This document shows, piece after piece, positions 61,391 to 64,000 of a stretch of 64,000 nt of DNA; within the stretch, counting starts at the first letter, position 1; each line of letters begins with the position of its first letter. Origin of the DNA: Saccharibacillus soli. GTDB taxonomy: Bacteria > Bacillota > Bacilli > Paenibacillales > Paenibacillaceae. The position numbers were made by a program, and so were the translations under genes. The stretch spans positions 1,655,119 through 1,719,118 of the forward strand of contig NIOB01000001.1 in the NCBI GenBank assembly GCA_002189105.1. Direction: 5' to 3'. A model generated the notes under the pieces. That model worked only from the letters and a program-made list of their open reading frames with translations. It was not told where the DNA came from and did not search any database.

Positions 61391-61422
61391 AAAAAACGGA
61401 TAACGACTCTTGTCGTTACCCG
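61391..61422 (-). terminator. Rho-independent terminator after the secreted beta-helix gene
   Basis: On the minus strand CGGGTAACGAC pairs with GTCGTTATCCG (one G-T) around AAGA, followed by TTTTTTG. Confidence 0.88.
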
Positions 61423-61454
61423 CCTCCAGCTTGTTTAAAACCTCTTTTTAATCA

Positions 61455-63101
61455 CTAAAATCCTACGTTTTGACTCAGCTTGATGTTTCCTTTTGTAAAG
61501 GTCGTCGCTGCTCCCACCTTGTTAATCAGTGTATTTTTACTGAACGTCACGTTTTTAATGGTACCTTCACCCCACACTCCAATTCCACGATGAACCCCAT
61601 TTTTGATGAGATTATTGGCAAATACCACGTTATCTACTATGCCTTGAGAAGCATATACCAATATGTTGGGGTGATTCTGTGGCTCCGCGATTCCTGTATG
61701 GTTAATCATGTTGTTGGATACGGTTATTCTGTCCACATTTCGCGTGTTATAGGAAGCTTCTACTGCAACATAGACCCCTGCCATAGAAGTATCCTGAATC
61801 GAGTTATTGGTGATAGTCACATCGGTACCACCGACGACTGCGATTCCACGTGCTTTTGATCCATAACCCACGTTATTTTTACGAATGGTAATATGATGAG
61901 CCGGAAGAGCATCACTATCAATGTAACTGACCACTGCGATTGTATCGTCCCCGGCCTTACGCACAATATTATTTTCGACTGTGATGAAACTACTGCCTCC
62001 AGTCATGTGAATCCCATCCGCCCCGGTTGAATCCAGCGTATTTCCACTTACAATTCCGTTTGTCGAGCCATAGGTCACCATAATTCCAGCTGTGCTGGAC
62101 TTACTGATATAGAGATCACTGATCTTGAAGTTTTTCGCCCCGCGCACTGTAATGCTGTTTTTTTCATTAGAGCCGTCCCCACGAGGAACGGTACTCTGAT
62201 ACACATGCTTCAGGCTGCTGAGTTCTACACCATTTCCTTTGAGATCAATTGATCCTCGCTTGGGATCGGTGGAAGTTAACGTCGTTGCAAACTTACCTGC
62301 TCCGCGTACCTTTACACTGTCAATAGTCAAAATATCACTCAGCGTATAATTTCCGGCAGGTACATAAACAGGCTTACCTAACGATTGAGCTGCATCAATA
62401 GCTGCAACAAAGGCTGGATAATCATCTTTGTTATCATTAGGAACCGCTCCATAGTCCAGAACAGATACCATAGCTGAAGACTTAGCATAGGAACCCGCAG
62501 GTTTCGCTGCTGCACCAATGTTCGGAGACGCGCTGACCGATCCATAAAAGACGACGTCTGGCTCCCACAAGGTATGATCGTTATTGGCGTTGCCCAGCTT
62601 GTTTACGACAAAAGTAATCTCTGTACCGGCTTCAACAGGAATGGCCGAAACGCCCGTAGGAGTAATCGGTGTAGTATCTTTAATGGTTGAACTCCACAGC
62701 TTAACTCCGTCTTTTTTGATGCTGGCTATAATACCGTCGCCTTCAGAGCTGCCTTTCTTCACCAAACCGGAGATCGAAATCTGGCCTTTTCCGGGCGACA
62801 CCCATTTACGGACAGCATCAAAATGGTTATCCGGATGCAGGGCGGTGGCCGATACCCAAGGGTATCCACTCGGTGCAGCCCATCGATTGCTCTTGGCATC
62901 GTAGGCCAGATCGAGATAAGCTGTTCCGGATAACTTTTCATAATACCATTGATTAGTTCCTTGCTGAGTAGCGCTAAAACCATTTGAAGCCGAATATGTT
63001 CTGGTCACTTGAGCTGCGTCAGCTGTTGTTCCACCAACTACGCTTCCTCCAATCCCTAAAGACAAAGCAACCAAAACGGATAAAAATTTATGCTTATTCA
63101 A
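61455..63101 (-). CDS. Secreted parallel beta-helix protein with an N-terminal beta domain
   Basis: Exported protein, 548 residues. Signal peptide to about residue 29 (MNKHKFLSVLVALSLGIGG, cleavage near ADAAQ). An N-terminal beta-rich domain (about 35-195; TAYLDLAYDAKSNRWAAPSG, ITFVVNKLGNANNDHTLWEP) resembles a carbohydrate-binding module but is not a family I can name. The beta-helix (about 212-548) starts VLDYGAVPNDNKDDYPAF and PVYVPAGNYTLSDIL. Segments SITVRGAKNF, SKSSTAGIMV, GADGIHMTGGS, GDDTIAVVSY, GYGSKARGIAVVGG and HPNILVYASQG match the anchored paralogue nearly word for word. Confidence 0.88.
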   Translation of the reverse strand: MNKHKFLSVLVALSLGIGGSVVGGTTADAAQVTRTYSASNGFSATQQGTNQWYYEKLSGTAYLDLAYDAKSNRWAAPSGYPWVSATALHPDNHFDAVRKWVSPGKGQISISGLVKKGSSEGDGIIASIKKDGVKLWSSTIKDTTPITPTGVSAIPVEAGTEITFVVNKLGNANNDHTLWEPDVVFYGSVSASPNIGAAAKPAGSYAKSSAMVSVLDYGAVPNDNKDDYPAFVAAIDAAQSLGKPVYVPAGNYTLSDILTIDSVKVRGAGKFATTLTSTDPKRGSIDLKGNGVELSSLKHVYQSTVPRGDGSNEKNSITVRGAKNFKISDLYISKSSTAGIMVTYGSTNGIVSGNTLDSTGADGIHMTGGSSFITVENNIVRKAGDDTIAVVSYIDSDALPAHHITIRKNNVGYGSKARGIAVVGGTDVTITNNSIQDTSMAGVYVAVEASYNTRNVDRITVSNNMINHTGIAEPQNHPNILVYASQGIVDNVVFANNLIKNGVHRGIGVWGEGTIKNVTFSKNTLINKVGAATTFTKGNIKLSQNVGF

Positions 63102-63430
63102 GATGTACCTCCTAAAATGGTTGATTAAAAATACTAATCGACATTCATCAGGTCTAAATCACGCCAAGCTGCGGGCCTGCCGATTTATATGTGGTCTTTC
63201 TGTATATGCGAAGAAATCATAACGGAGCATCCAGGAGTATTTAGGCTGCGGAGCAAAAGCAGACGTTCAATCAAAAAGCCCTATTCTAATTGTTATCGGT
63301 TGTCTGCAAAATAATCTTTAGACCCAACTCCTATTCTACTATAAAACCCTATTAAAAGTTACAATTTCGACATCATTTTTACGAAAATTCCCTGAAATTT
63401 TACAAAATTTCTTGCACACCAGCATGAAAA
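63102..63430. other. Intergenic region between the beta-helix gene and the rRNA operon end
   Basis: About 330 bases with no gene. It should contain the promoter of the secreted beta-helix gene; TAGAAT (about 63284) with TTTGCA 16 bases upstream on the minus strand is a weak candidate. The stretch is A/T-rich. Confidence 0.4.
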
Positions 63431-63472
63431 TAAAAAACGCCTTCTCCGTTATTCGCGGAAAAGGCGTTTTTC
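63431..63472 (-). terminator. rRNA operon terminator
   Basis: On the minus strand AAAACGCCTT-CCG pairs with CGG-AAGGCGTTTT, followed by a T-run. It starts directly after the 5S gene. Confidence 0.9.
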
Positions 63473-63476
63473 ATGG

Positions 63477-63593
63477 GCTTGGCAGCTTCCTACTCTCCCA
63501 GGACCCTGCGGTCCAAGTACCATCGGCGTTAGAAGGCTTAACGGTCGTGTTCGAGATGGGAACGTGTGGAACCCTTCTGCTATTGCTACCAAA
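63477..63593 (-). rRNA. rrf: 5S ribosomal RNA
   Basis: About 117 bases on the minus strand beginning TTTGGTAGCAATAGC and ending GAGTAGGAAGCTGCCAAG. The two ends pair to form helix I (TTGGTAGC with GCTGCCAA), and GAACACGACCGTTAAGCC and GGTACTTGGACCGCAGGG are standard 5S segments of Bacillales. It lies about 165 bases downstream of the 23S gene. Confidence 0.95.
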
Positions 63594-63756
63594 CCAAGGT
63601 TTACGAAGTAAACCGGCTGCAGATTTTCATTGAATTTACAGAACCCCTTCGGGCATGAGTAAATTCAATCTGCTTGTGTTTCAAGGGTTGCCCCTTGAAA
63701 ACTGGATCCGAAACGATCTCTTCGCGTCATCGAAGTGACTTTCTAGGAAAGTCTAA

Positions 63757-64000
63757 AGGATAAGCCCTCGACCGATTAGTACTAGTCAGCTCCACACATT
63801 GCTGCGCGTCCACCTCTAGCCTATCAACCTCGTCGTCTACAAGGGGTCTTACCAAAAGTGGGAAATCTCATCTTGAGGGGGGCTTCACGCTTAGATGCTT
63901 TCAGCGTTTATCCCGTCCGCACGTAGCTACCCAGCGATGCTCCTGGCGGAACAACTGGTACACCAGCGGTGCGTCCATCCCGGTCCTCTCGTACTAAGGA
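63757..64000 (-). rRNA. rrl: 23S ribosomal RNA (3' end only)
   Basis: The last approximately 244 bases of a 23S gene on the minus strand; the rest lies beyond the window. The 3' end reads CTAATCGGTCGAGGGCTTATCC, the conserved end of Bacillales 23S, and the segment GTCGTCTACAAGGGGTCTTA on the plus strand complements conserved domain VI. The 23S-5S spacer (63594-63756) holds a processing-stem-like dyad (ACTTTC/GAAAGT at about 63738-63752) and no tRNA. Confidence 0.95.

Noticed and set aside
63412-63633. 73-codon plus-strand frame
   Set aside because: It runs antisense through the 5S rRNA gene and its terminator.
1-64000. CRISPR arrays, IS elements, prophage genes and tRNA genes
   Set aside because: No regularly spaced repeats, transposase or integrase motifs, phage structural genes or cloverleaf-like sequences were found.

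Overview
The window reads as chromosomal DNA from a Gram-positive, spore-former-type member of the Bacillales, most likely the Paenibacillaceae (Paenibacillus or a relative such as Saccharibacillus). The support is strong GGAGG-type ribosome binding sites, an SLH-anchored secreted enzyme, many LmrA/YxaF-, DUF3243-, YflT- and NiaP-like Bacillales families, a homologue of the Bacillus replication terminator protein Rtp, and a 5S/23S rRNA pair whose sequence fits the group. The genus is inference. I see no phage, IS element, CRISPR array, tRNA or plasmid gene. Nearly all genes and the rRNA operon lie on the minus strand, as expected if the replication fork crosses the window from right to left.

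Layout. Positions 1-7.3 kb: an LmrA/LmrB-like TetR repressor and efflux pump, oligoendopeptidase F, a GH5 endoglucanase predicted to be a lipoprotein, a NiaP-like niacin transporter and a 52-residue membrane protein with a clear promoter and terminator. Positions 7.4-14.1 kb: a secreted protein of unknown role, a nitroreductase, then a tight three-gene operon of an HscC-type Hsp70, a J-domain/TPR protein (HPE in place of HPD) and a DUF1266 protein. Positions 14.2-29 kb: small conserved proteins, a thioredoxin-reductase-like flavoprotein, a CNNM/CorC-like membrane protein, a 1584-residue SLH-anchored extracellular nuclease preceded by a textbook PhoP-box array, an aldo-keto reductase, a thioesterase, a nitroreductase, an aldose 1-epimerase, and an MFS pump plus ArsR-like regulator with a three-site operator. 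Positions 29-42.4 kb: housekeeping and stress genes, including a Gfo/Idh/MocA oxidoreductase with a cre site, Rtp, two soluble chemoreceptors, a YflT-like stress protein, HrpB, GluQRS, a DUF1992 protein, a short-chain dehydrogenase and an HxlR regulator.

Positions 42.5-59.2 kb hold one long leftward exopolysaccharide/capsule operon of 15 genes. In transcription order these are: Wzz-like co-polymerase, glycosyltransferase, CpsD-like kinase, priming sugar transferase, glycosyltransferase, UDP-glucose dehydrogenase, Wzy polymerase, two glycosyltransferases, Wzx flippase, UDP-glucose pyrophosphorylase, mannose-1-phosphate guanylyltransferase, LCP attachment enzyme, PIG-L deacetylase and pyruvyl transferase. 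The content predicts an acidic, pyruvylated, mannose- and glucuronate-containing Wzx/Wzy polymer that may be attached to the wall. A structured leader of about 750 bases precedes it. Upstream are two paralogous parallel beta-helix proteins, one membrane-anchored and one secreted, that may act on the polymer. The right end carries the rRNA terminator, a complete 5S gene and the 3' end of a 23S gene, all on the minus strand.

The parts I find most interesting are the HscC/J-TPR/DUF1266 module, which resembles the gene content around hscC in Escherichia coli; the predicted phosphate-starvation control of the surface nuclease; the Rtp homologue; and the EPS leader with its adjoining beta-helix pair.
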